From: Prauserella shujinwangii | Lineage (GTDB): Bacteria; Actinomycetota; Actinomycetes; Mycobacteriales; Pseudonocardiaceae | DNA length: 64,000 nt | NCBI RefSeq assembly: GCF_003001955.1 | Contig: NZ_PVNH01000005.1 | Location: forward strand, 372,001-436,000 | Reading direction: 5' to 3' | In this document: positions 41,654-49,441 of the stretch, piece by piece | Layout of the letters: each line of letters begins with the position of its first letter | Numbering within the stretch: the first letter of the stretch is position 1 | Program-made: the position numbers and the translations under genes | The notes under the pieces: generated by a model | What the model was told of the DNA's origin: nothing | Databases searched by the model: none | What the model saw: only the letters and a program-made list of their open reading frames with translations

Positions 41654-43759
41654 ATGGCCACCAGGCATCACCACAGCTGCACCCTGTGTGAGGCGACCTG
41701 CGGGATCACGGTGACCGTGGAGGGCGATCGGGTCACCGACATCAGGGGCGATCGCGACGACCCGTTCTCCCGGGGCTACATCTGCCCGAAGGCGACGGCG
41801 CTCGCCGACGTGCACCACGACCCGGACCGGCTGCGTACCCCGCTCGTGCGGCACGGTGACGAGTGGCTGGAGGTGAGCTGGCCCGCCGCCTTCGAGTTGG
41901 TGGCCGGCGGCCTCCGGCAGGTCAGGGAGCGGCACGGCAAGCACGCGCTGGCCGTTTATCAGGGGAACCCGACCGCCCACAACCCGGGGCTCATCCTCTA
42001 CGGCCAGCCGTTCTTCCGCGCCCTCGGCACCCGCAACCTGTTCTCGGCCACGTCGGTGGACCAGCTGCCGCACATGCTGGCCGCGTTGCAGCTGTTCGGC
42101 CACCAGCTGCTGATGCCGGTGCCCGACCTGGACCGCACCGACCTGTTCGTCTGCCTCGGTGGCAACCCGGCGGTGTCCAACGGCAGCATCATGACGGCGC
42201 CGAACGTGCGCGCGCGGTTGCGCCGGGTCCGCCGCGTGGTGGTCGTCGACCCGCGCCGGACGGAGACCGCCGACCTCGCGGACGAGCACCTGTTCATCCG
42301 GCCCGGCACCGACGCGCTGCTGCTGTGGTCGCTGGTCAGTGTGCTGTTCGAGGAGCACCTGGTGTGCACGGGCAGGCTCACGCCGCACCTGGTGGGCGTC
42401 GATCTGCTCGCGGAGGTGGCCAGGGGGTTCCCACCCGAGCGCACCGCGCCGGTCACCGGAGTCGCGGCCGAGCGGGTGCGCGCGCTGGCCAGGGAGCTGG
42501 CGCAGACCGAGCGGGCGGTCGTGTACGGCCGGGTCGGGGCCTGCACCCAGGAGTTCGGCGGGCTGACCGCGTGGCTCATCGTCGTGGTCAACGCGCTGAC
42601 CGGGCACCTCGACGAGCCCGGTGGGTCCATGTTCACCACGCCCGCGATCGACGCCGTCCCACTGGCCACCGTGTCCGGCAACCGGGGCAGCTTCGGCAGC
42701 TACCGCAGCCGGGTGCGCGGCCTGCCCGAGTTCGGCGGCGAGCTGCCGGTCGCGGCGCTGGCGGAGGAGATCGAGACCCCCGGCACGGGGCAGATCCGCG
42801 CCCTGATCACGTCGGCGGGCAACCCGGTGCTGTCCACCCCGAACGGCGCGCGGCTGGAACGGGCCCTCGACGGCCTCGACTTCATGGTGTCGATCGACCC
42901 GTATCTCAACGAGACCACCCGGCACGCCGACGTGATCCTGCCGCCGACGACCCATCTGGAACGCGCCCACTACGAGCTGGCGCTGGCGAACTACTCCGTG
43001 CGCAACGTCGCGAAGTACACGCCGCCGGTGTTCGAGCGCGGACCCGGTCAGCGGCACGACTGGGAGATCATCCTGGAGCTGGCCACCCGCGTCCTGGGTG
43101 GTGGTGCGGCGGCCCGGCTGCTCGGCGGGTTCGGCCCCGAGCCGTTGCTGGAGCTGGGGCTGCGGGCGGGGCCGTTCGGGCTGCGGAAGCTGCACCGGGG
43201 ACTCTCGCTCGGCAGGCTCAGGCGGGAGCCGCACGGCATCGATCTCGGGCCGCTCCGGCGGCGGCTGCCGGGCAGGCTCGCCACGCGCCGGAAGAAGATC
43301 AACCTGGCACCGCGGGTCTACCTCGACGACGTGCCCCGGCTGCGCCGCCTGCTCGACCGGCCGCCGCGCGAGGACCTCGTGCTGATCGGCAGGCGGCAGC
43401 TGCGCGGCAACAACTCGTGGATGCACAACTACGAGCGGCTGGTGAAGGGCCGGGACCGGTGTACGTTGCTGGTCAATCCCGCCGACGCACGGGAGCGCGG
43501 TCTCGCCGACGGTGACCTGGCCACGGTGTCGTCCGCCGCGGGCACGATCGAGGTCCCGGTCGAGGTGACCGACGCGATCATGCCCGGCGTGGTGAGCCTG
43601 CCGCACGGCTGGGGACACCGGCGGCCGGGCGTGCTGCTGCGGGTGGCCACCCGGCACGCGGGGGTCAGCGCGAACGACGTGACCGACGAGCACCACCTCG
43701 ACGCGCTGACCGGCACGGCCGCCCTCTCCGGGGTGCCGGTGCGGGTGGCGAGCCGCTAG
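41654..43759 (+). CDS. Molybdopterin-dependent oxidoreductase, FdhF/NarB-like
   Basis: 701 residues. The [4Fe-4S] ligands are C9, C12, C16 and C44 (HSCTLCEATCG, YICPKA). Moco-binding segments include VYQGNPTAHNPG, LFVCLGGNPAVSNGS, VVVDPRRTETADLADEHLFI and IRPGTDALLL; the C-terminal dinucleotide domain has HGWGH. At the usual metal-ligand position (YQGNPTAHN) there is no Cys, Sec or Ser I can assign. TAGCTT (41641-41646) lies 7 nt before the ATG: leaderless. The downstream membrane protein follows after 16 nt. Confidence 0.87.
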   Translation: MATRHHHSCTLCEATCGITVTVEGDRVTDIRGDRDDPFSRGYICPKATALADVHHDPDRLRTPLVRHGDEWLEVSWPAAFELVAGGLRQVRERHGKHALAVYQGNPTAHNPGLILYGQPFFRALGTRNLFSATSVDQLPHMLAALQLFGHQLLMPVPDLDRTDLFVCLGGNPAVSNGSIMTAPNVRARLRRVRRVVVVDPRRTETADLADEHLFIRPGTDALLLWSLVSVLFEEHLVCTGRLTPHLVGVDLLAEVARGFPPERTAPVTGVAAERVRALARELAQTERAVVYGRVGACTQEFGGLTAWLIVVVNALTGHLDEPGGSMFTTPAIDAVPLATVSGNRGSFGSYRSRVRGLPEFGGELPVAALAEEIETPGTGQIRALITSAGNPVLSTPNGARLERALDGLDFMVSIDPYLNETTRHADVILPPTTHLERAHYELALANYSVRNVAKYTPPVFERGPGQRHDWEIILELATRVLGGGAAARLLGGFGPEPLLELGLRAGPFGLRKLHRGLSLGRLRREPHGIDLGPLRRRLPGRLATRRKKINLAPRVYLDDVPRLRRLLDRPPREDLVLIGRRQLRGNNSWMHNYERLVKGRDRCTLLVNPADARERGLADGDLATVSSAAGTIEVPVEVTDAIMPGVVSLPHGWGHRRPGVLLRVATRHAGVSANDVTDEHHLDALTGTAALSGVPVRVASR

Positions 43760-43775
43760 CCCCGGAGGGGACGAC

Positions 43776-44645
43776 ATGACCGACCGTTACCGGAAACCGC
43801 GCCGGATCGCCGCCTACGCGGCGGTCGCGGGTACCGTGCCGTATCTCGCGCTCAAGCTCAGCTGGCTCTCGGGTGGCAGCCTCGGCCTGCGCGACCCCGA
43901 GCTCGTGGACACCACGGCGATGTACGTCGCCAACGCCGTCACCGGCGGCATGGACCTCGTGGCGCTCCTGCTCGCGTTCGCGTTCGCCCAGGACTGGGGG
44001 CGGCGGCTGCCCGGGTGGCTGGTGCTGTTCCCGATGTGGGTGGGCACCGGCTTCCTGCTGCCGATCGCGCTCGGCATCCCGGTGATCGGCGTGGAGCTGG
44101 GCGGGGGTGCGGCTGAGGCGGCGCTGGCCGGGTGGGTGCGCCCGCTCGTGTACGGCGGGTTCGCCTGGCAGGGCTGCACGTTGCTCACCGCGTTCGTGCT
44201 GTACGCGCTGGACAGGTGGGAGCCGCTTTTCGCCCGGCGGACCGCGCCGGGTCCGGTCGGCGTCTCCGGCATCGCCGGGGCGGCCATGGCGGTGGGCACC
44301 GGCGGCACGCAGCTGGTGTGGGCGGTGACCGGGACCGGGAACCTCGCCACCCGCGTGCTGCCCGGGATCGACGCCGCGCTGGCCTTCGGTGCCGTCGTGG
44401 GGGTAGTGCTGCTGGCCGGCGGCCGGTTGCGGTTCGCGACACCGCTGGTGTGGGCCGGATCGGCGGACATGTTCGCGTGGGGGTTCTGGGCCGTGTTCTC
44501 CGGCGTGCTGATGGGCGAACCGGACGGGCAGGCCGCCGTCGGAGCCCTGCGGATGCTCGGCGGGGTCCTGCTGGCGGTCGCGCTCGCCGGTAAGGCAGCG
44601 GACGTAATGCGAAAGCCGCTTTTCACCCGACGCGCGCACGCATGA
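43776..44645 (+). CDS. Polytopic membrane protein of unknown function
   Basis: 289 residues, about eight helices (IAAYAAVAGTVPYLALKL, MDLVALLLAFAFAQ, LVLFPMWVGTGFLLPIAL, AVVGVVLLAGGRL, WGFWAVFSGVLM). No recognised domain and no heme or iron-sulfur motif, though paired with a Mo enzyme. The start follows CGGAGGGG. It may be a membrane anchor for the oxidoreductase or an unrelated transporter-like protein. TAGCTT for the next gene lies just past its stop. Confidence 0.6.
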   Translation: MTDRYRKPRRIAAYAAVAGTVPYLALKLSWLSGGSLGLRDPELVDTTAMYVANAVTGGMDLVALLLAFAFAQDWGRRLPGWLVLFPMWVGTGFLLPIALGIPVIGVELGGGAAEAALAGWVRPLVYGGFAWQGCTLLTAFVLYALDRWEPLFARRTAPGPVGVSGIAGAAMAVGTGGTQLVWAVTGTGNLATRVLPGIDAALAFGAVVGVVLLAGGRLRFATPLVWAGSADMFAWGFWAVFSGVLMGEPDGQAAVGALRMLGGVLLAVALAGKAADVMRKPLFTRRAHA

Positions 44646-44665
44646 TCCAGGGGTAGCTTCGGTGG

Positions 44666-45775
44666 GTGCTCACGACCAGGCAGTGGTGGGGCGACGTGGT
44701 GCTCACCGTCGTCCTGCTGGCGTTCGTCCTGGTCATCACCACGGTGGCCGCGGGGCAGCAGCCGGAGGCGCGTCCGCTGGACGCCCTCGGCTACGGCTGG
44801 CTCGTCGTCGCCGCGCTGCCGCTGGCGCTCCGCAGGCGGTGGCCGCTGCCGGTGTTCGTGGCCACGACGGCGCTGGCGTTGTCCTACTACGCGTCCGGGT
44901 ACCCGGGCGGGCCCGCGATCGTGGTGCCCGCGGTCGCGCTGTTCACGCTCACCGTGGCGAGAGGGCTGCTGGTCGCGGGCGTGACGTCCGGGGCGGGACT
45001 GGTGGCCGCCTACTTCGCGCACGTCGCCGCGGGTTCCGGGTGGCTGCCGGGAGTGGGTGCGGCGGGGTTCGCGACCGGGGTGGTCGCCGTCCTGGGGATC
45101 GGCACGGCCGTGCGCAACCGGGGCGACGCCGTCCGGGCGGCGCGGGAACAGGAGGCGGAACACCAGTACCGGCTCGCCGAGCAGGAACGGCTGCGGATCG
45201 CCCGTGAGGTGCACGACGTGGTGGCCCACAGCCTCGCGATGATCAACGTGCAGGCGGGCGTGGCCGCGCACGTCGCCGACCGCAGGCCGGAGGAGGCCGT
45301 CCGGGCGCTGCGGGAGATCAAGGAGGCGAGCGCGACGGCGCTGGCCGACCTGCGGGCGACGCTGGCCGTGTTGCGGACCGGGCAGAGCCGGGCTCCCGCG
45401 CCGAGCCTGCGGCAGCTCGACGAACTGGTCGAGCACGCGCGGGCGGCGGGGCTCGAGGTGCGGCTGCGCGGGCGGCCCGGCGAACTGCCCGCGCCGGTCG
45501 ACGCGGCGGCCTACCGGATCCTGCAGGAGGCGCTCACCAACGTCGTCCGGCACGCGACCAGGGCGGGCCAGGTCGAGGTGCGGTTCTGGCGAAGGGACGG
45601 CCGGCTGGAGATCGTCGTGCACGACGACGGCATGGGGGCCGTCGAACCGAAGGTGGGCAACGGGTTGCGGGGCATGCGCGAACGCGCCGAGGCACTCGGC
45701 GGTGAGCTGGACGCTGGGCCCGCGGAGCGGGGTTTCCGGGTGCGGGCGGTGCTCCCGGTGGCCGAGGCGGGGTGA
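44666..45775 (+). CDS. NarL-type sensor histidine kinase
   Basis: 369 residues. Four or five N-terminal helices without a large sensory loop, a short coiled linker (EAEHQYRLAEQERLRIAR), then HisKA_3 with phospho-acceptor His183 in REVHDVVAHSLAMI, and an HATPase_c (LTNVVRHATRA, DDGMGAVEPKVGNGLRGM). Leaderless: TAGCTT (44654-44659) is 6 nt before the GTG. Stop overlaps the response regulator start by 4 nt. Signal unknown; resembles membrane-stress kinases such as LiaS/DesK-type. Confidence 0.88.
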   Translation: MLTTRQWWGDVVLTVVLLAFVLVITTVAAGQQPEARPLDALGYGWLVVAALPLALRRRWPLPVFVATTALALSYYASGYPGGPAIVVPAVALFTLTVARGLLVAGVTSGAGLVAAYFAHVAAGSGWLPGVGAAGFATGVVAVLGIGTAVRNRGDAVRAAREQEAEHQYRLAEQERLRIAREVHDVVAHSLAMINVQAGVAAHVADRRPEEAVRALREIKEASATALADLRATLAVLRTGQSRAPAPSLRQLDELVEHARAAGLEVRLRGRPGELPAPVDAAAYRILQEALTNVVRHATRAGQVEVRFWRRDGRLEIVVHDDGMGAVEPKVGNGLRGMRERAEALGGELDAGPAERGFRVRAVLPVAEAG

Positions 45776-46446
45776 GTGACATGGTGGTTCGCGTGGTGCT
45801 CGCCGACGACCAGGCGCTGGTGCGGGCAGGCTTCCGGGTGCTGCTGGAGACCGAGGACGGGTTCGATGTCGTGGCCGAGGCAGGCGACGGCGAGGAGGCG
45901 GTGGCGCTCGCGCGGCGGCACCGGCCGGACATCGTGGTGATGGACGTGCGGATGCCGGGTGTGGACGGGCTGGCGGCGACCCGGCGGATCACGGACGACC
46001 CGGAACTGACCGAGGTTCGCGTGCTCGTGCTCACCACGTTCGACCTGGACGAGTACGTCTACGAGGCGCTGCGGGCGGGCGCGAGCGGGTTCCTGCTGAA
46101 GGACACCGATCCGGTCGAGCTGCTGCGGGCGCTGCGGGTGGTGGCGGACGGCGAGGCGTTGCTGGCGCCATCGGTGACCCGCAGGCTCATCGCGGAGTTC
46201 GTGGCGCGGCCGGAGAACCGGCGCATCGACGCGAGCAGGCTCGGCGAGCTCACCGGCCGGGAACGCGAGGTGCTCGCGCTGGTGGCAGGCGGCCTGTCCA
46301 ACGACGAGATCGCGGACGAGCTGGTGATCTCGACCGCGACGGCGCGCACGCACGTCAGCCGGATCATGACCAAGCTGGCCGCCCGCGACCGGGCGCAGCT
46401 CGTGGTGCTGGCCTACGAGTCGGGGCTGGTCAGGCCGGCCGGGTGA
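45772..46446 (+). CDS. NarL/LuxR-type response regulator
   Basis: 224 residues. Receiver with DD at 12-13, phospho-acceptor Asp58 (IVVMDVRMPGVDG), Thr in VLTTFDLDEYV and Lys in FLLKDTDP; C-terminal LuxR HTH LTGREREVLALVAGGLSNDEIADEL. GTG 45772 overlaps the kinase stop; ATG 45781 is an alternative. Partner of the upstream kinase. Confidence 0.9.
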   Translation: MSDMVVRVVLADDQALVRAGFRVLLETEDGFDVVAEAGDGEEAVALARRHRPDIVVMDVRMPGVDGLAATRRITDDPELTEVRVLVLTTFDLDEYVYEALRAGASGFLLKDTDPVELLRALRVVADGEALLAPSVTRRLIAEFVARPENRRIDASRLGELTGREREVLALVAGGLSNDEIADELVISTATARTHVSRIMTKLAARDRAQLVVLAYESGLVRPAG

Positions 46447-46452
46447 CGCGGG

Positions 46453-46548
46453 TCAGCGCAGCCCGCGCCGGGCCCGCGTCAGGCTGCGGGTCACGCGCAC
46501 GACGAACACGAGCGCGACCACCGCGACGAAGGCGATCTGGAGCCACAT
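46453..46548 (-). CDS. 31-residue single-pass membrane peptide
   Basis: ATG 46548 is preceded by a near-ideal GGGAGGA ribosome site 4 nt upstream. The product is MWLQIAFVAVVALVFVVRVT followed by RSLTRARRGLR: one hydrophobic helix (residues 3-17) and a strongly basic C-terminal tail of five Arg. It ends 6 nt from the convergent response regulator gene. Such small alpha-helical peptides often modulate membrane kinases or transporters; the adjacent two-component system is an obvious candidate partner, which is inference. Confidence 0.65.
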   Translation of the reverse strand: MWLQIAFVAVVALVFVVRVTRSLTRARRGLR

Positions 46549-46610
46549 GCCGTCCTCCCTTCGGGAGCCGATGCTCCATTCGAGGGGCGCGGCAGTGGGG
46601 GACGAGGTTG

Positions 46611-46643
46611 CCCGACACGCCCGATTCACTCGTGCGTGTCGGG
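46611..46643 (-). terminator. Hairpin after the SHOCT-like membrane protein gene
   Basis: CCCGACACGC (46611-46620) and GCGTGTCGGG (46634-46643) form a perfect 10-bp stem with a 13-nt loop, 10 nt beyond the stop at 46653 of the minus-strand gene. Confidence 0.65.
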
Positions 46644-46652
46644 TGAGCGACC

Positions 46653-47852
46653 TCAGGACTCGCGGTACGTCGGTGGCGCGTGCTCGATCTGGTCACCCAG
46701 CAGCGACTCGAACGTCTGCTGCACGTCGTTCTTGTCCGGACCGTAGACCTCGACGATCACCACGCGCTTGTAGAGCACGTAGACGGCCCGGAAGACACTG
46801 TCCGACTCGTCACTGGCGGCACCGAAGACTTGCACCCCCTGCAGCGAGAGCTCCGGGGCCGCCGGAATACCACCCTCCTGCTGGACGACCGCGTACTGCT
46901 GCGCCACCTCGATGGCCGCGTTCTCGTCGGAGACCTCGAGCGAGTACAGGCCGATGGTGGAATCGCCATCCTTCGACGCCTTGAGCAGGCCCTCGTTCAG
47001 ATCACCGTCTTCGAGCGCCGCGATCACCGGTTCGGCGAGGAGCTTGTTCTCCCGCAGGGTGGCGAGGTCGAAGGCGCCACCACCGTCCCGGGTCTGGCCA
47101 GGAGGGTCGATGAGTGCCGCGTCGTTGTCGCTGGGCACCGCCTTGGTGGGAGGAGGCTCCGGCAGAGCGCTGCTGGACGGGCTGGGTGCGGCCTGTGATT
47201 GCTGGCTGGGTTGCGGTCCGGGGCCTGCCTGGTTCTCACCGTCGCCCTTGATGAACAGGAACCAGACCAGCACGCTCAACCCGGCCACGATTACCACGCC
47301 GAGGACGGAGAAGAGCACTTTCCGGCCGCTGCCTGAGGTCGACGTGGTCTCGAAGGTCTCGGGACCCTGGCTCACCCAGTCGGTGTGCGTCTGCGGGGCG
47401 ATCGGAGGAAAGTCGGTACCGCCCCAGGGGGGACTTGGGTCGTCCTGCGGTGCGTTCCACGGCTGTTGACCCGGCTGCGCGAATCCGGCAGGAGGGGAGC
47501 CTGCGTAGGACGAATGCGGCTGGGGGAAGCCGCCCGCGGGCGACGAATGCGGCGCTTGGGTCTGCCAGTTGGGCACGACCTGGGTGCGCTCACCGCCCGC
47601 GTCACCCGGAGGCACGGCCTGCGTGGCCTCGTTCTGCTGGTACTGACCTTGCTGCTGGGATGCGCCGGGCTGCCCGGATACCGGCTCGATCACCTGTGTC
47701 GACTCCGCGTTGCCGGTGCCTTGCGGTTGCTGCTCCGCTGGTGCCACGGCAGAAGACAGGACCTGGTCTCGGCGAGTCCGGTACTCGTCGGCAGACAGGC
47801 GGCCGGACGCGAGTTCCTCGTCCAGCTTGCGCAATTCTTCCTGCCAGGTCAC
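46653..47852 (-). CDS. Single-pass membrane protein with SHOCT-like N terminus, paralogue A
   Basis: 399 residues. Residues 1-32 (MTWQEELRKLDEELASGRLS, then ADEYRTRRDQVL) are a SHOCT-like helical hairpin. A 140-residue Gln/Pro/Gly-rich cytoplasmic tail carries three T-Q-hydrophobic motifs (STQVIEP, ATQAVPP, RTQVVPN), then one transmembrane helix (178-201) and a 190-residue outer domain with an NTF2/lipoprotein-like look (VFRAVYVLYKRVVIVEVYG). No signal cleavage. GTG start with GGGGGG upstream. A paralogue at 55231-56298 bounds the other end of the glycan locus. Function unknown. Confidence 0.7.
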   Translation of the reverse strand: MTWQEELRKLDEELASGRLSADEYRTRRDQVLSSAVAPAEQQPQGTGNAESTQVIEPVSGQPGASQQQGQYQQNEATQAVPPGDAGGERTQVVPNWQTQAPHSSPAGGFPQPHSSYAGSPPAGFAQPGQQPWNAPQDDPSPPWGGTDFPPIAPQTHTDWVSQGPETFETTSTSGSGRKVLFSVLGVVIVAGLSVLVWFLFIKGDGENQAGPGPQPSQQSQAAPSPSSSALPEPPPTKAVPSDNDAALIDPPGQTRDGGGAFDLATLRENKLLAEPVIAALEDGDLNEGLLKASKDGDSTIGLYSLEVSDENAAIEVAQQYAVVQQEGGIPAAPELSLQGVQVFGAASDESDSVFRAVYVLYKRVVIVEVYGPDKNDVQQTFESLLGDQIEHAPPTYRES

Positions 47853-47964
47853 CCCCGGCCCCCCTTCGGGACAGTTTCATGCATTCTCGAGCGGCCTCCC
47901 GCACCCCGGCCACTGCGAAACCCAGCACATTGTGCACCGCGTCGACCGGGGTGCCGTCGTCGAC

Positions 47965-47999
47965 CACCCGATGGGAACTTACTGGGTCTCCATCGGGTG
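47965..47999 (-). terminator. Hairpin after the AlgX-like gene
   Basis: CACCCGATGG (47965-47974) and CCATCGGGTG (47990-47999) form a perfect 10-bp stem with a 15-nt loop, 44 nt after the stop of the minus-strand AlgX-like gene. The rest of the 190-nt gap to 47852 shows no convincing gene. Confidence 0.6.
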
Positions 48000-48042
48000 C
48001 CGAGCGCTCTGTGTCCTTCGAGCGACTGTTGACACCCTGTTG

Positions 48043-49356
48043 TTACCTTGGGTTGCGCGCCAGGACGTCCGCGATCCGACCGATGACGTCGTCTCGCAGC
48101 AGTGCGCTCCCGCCGCCGGCCACGATCCGTTCCACGAACTCGACCACGACGACGTCCCGATCCACGAGCATGTCGGCGAGCCGGTCCGGCGACGCTTCGG
48201 CGACCGTGTCGACGTGCGCGATCATGAGATCGGGCACGGCCGCCGCCAGGAAGGGCGTCGCGAACTGCGTGAACGAGTCCGCGATCACCCCGACGCTGTC
48301 CTCCGTGGTTCCGGTCGTCCCCTGCAGGCTGGGCTGGCGCACGCGGAGGGGTGTGCGGAAGTCGCTCGCGATGTAGCGGGTGCGGTCGGCACTGCCGTCA
48401 GGGGCAAGTGCATAGGTGTGCAGCCGTCGCTCGCCGGACTGGCCGAGCAGGACGAGCAGGTCGGCTGGCCATGGGCGGAATCCGCTGGCCGACACTTTCC
48501 AGCTGGACGTACTGCCGGGCTCGATTCGTTCCAGGACGGCCTTGGTCATCGTCAACCCGCCCGCGAACGTCCAGTGGGAGTCGCGAGGGTCGTAGAGCGG
48601 TCGGCCCAGCCTGGCGGCGCTTTCGGCCAGCGCGGGCCGGAGGTCGATGGCACCGGCTTCCGTGGGGATCCGCTGCCAGAACGCGCGTGCCCGCCGTTGG
48701 GAGCAGTCCTTGCCGACGTAGTCGTCGGGCAGGTGCTCGGGTACGACCGTCGACTTGTCCGGGGCCACCACCAGCTCGAACCGGCGCCCCGAGGACTCGA
48801 CCGCGCGCCTCAGTTCGTTGAGGGCGGCGACGACCTGATCGACATCCATGGCCGCCAGGCACTTGCCGGTGATGTCTTCGCCCAGGTAGAGCCAGCCGTT
48901 CTTGCCGGTGATCACCTTGGGGAACAACTCGGCGGGCGGTATGTCACTCGGTTGGTCCTGGTGTGGACTCACGCCGACAGTGCCGCCGCGGCTTTGGGTT
49001 CCCGCAGCCGGCGGATCGCCGAAGACACCTGTGCTGATGCCGCTCGCCGCGCGGATGCCTGCCTCCCGCAGCGGCAGGTGGTCGGTCGCCCACTTCGAGA
49101 GCCCGGTGAAGAATGACCAGCCGGACCCCGGGTCGGGGAACTCGTGCAGGGCCCGGTTCTCGAAAGGTTCGGGCCGGGCGCCGAGAACGAACGCGATCGC
49201 GGGGGCAAGGAAGAAAGCGAGAGCGCAGGTCAACGCGGTCCGCTGGCGTGGACTGTGCCGCGGCCGGTAGAGATTGTGCTCGTTCGGCAACCACGACTCG
49301 GGAGTCGGCGGAAGCGCGTTCTCGGCCGGTGGCCGAGGGCCGACAGGGGGAGGCAC
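48043..49356 (-). CDS. AlgX/AlgJ-like SGNH polysaccharide O-acetyltransferase
   Basis: 437 residues from GTG 49356, whose TACGAT -10 (minus strand, 49368-49363) is 6 nt upstream, a leaderless start. A Pro-rich cytoplasmic segment, one membrane helix (about 40-60), then an extracytoplasmic SGNH-like domain: PGSGWSFFTG, FPKVITGKNGWLYLGED, VVAPDKSTVVPEHLP (197-210), catalytic D259-x-H261 in RDSHWTFAGG, and the probable nucleophile in VIADSFTQF. AlgX/AlgJ proteins O-acetylate exopolysaccharide with an MBOAT partner; here the membrane acyltransferase at 54123 may supply acetyl groups. Confidence 0.8.
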   Translation of the reverse strand: MPPPVGPRPPAENALPPTPESWLPNEHNLYRPRHSPRQRTALTCALAFFLAPAIAFVLGARPEPFENRALHEFPDPGSGWSFFTGLSKWATDHLPLREAGIRAASGISTGVFGDPPAAGTQSRGGTVGVSPHQDQPSDIPPAELFPKVITGKNGWLYLGEDITGKCLAAMDVDQVVAALNELRRAVESSGRRFELVVAPDKSTVVPEHLPDDYVGKDCSQRRARAFWQRIPTEAGAIDLRPALAESAARLGRPLYDPRDSHWTFAGGLTMTKAVLERIEPGSTSSWKVSASGFRPWPADLLVLLGQSGERRLHTYALAPDGSADRTRYIASDFRTPLRVRQPSLQGTTGTTEDSVGVIADSFTQFATPFLAAAVPDLMIAHVDTVAEASPDRLADMLVDRDVVVVEFVERIVAGGGSALLRDDVIGRIADVLARNPR

Positions 49357-49441
49357 GTGCGTATCGTAGCGGCCGCGATACGGGCCTATGGCCAGTTCGG
49401 GCAATCGTCCGGCCGAAGCGTGTTCCCGGGAGGCGCGAGGA

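Noticed and set aside
41619-44629. Shared CTTTTCACCCG before two genes as a common regulatory box
   Set aside because: Distances to the -10 differ (2 and 24 nt) and one copy is coding, so it is probably chance.
47602-47967. 121-codon minus-strand reading frame overlapping paralogue A
   Set aside because: It starts inside the hairpin, overlaps a real gene out of frame for most of its length and has Arg/Pro-rich shadow composition.
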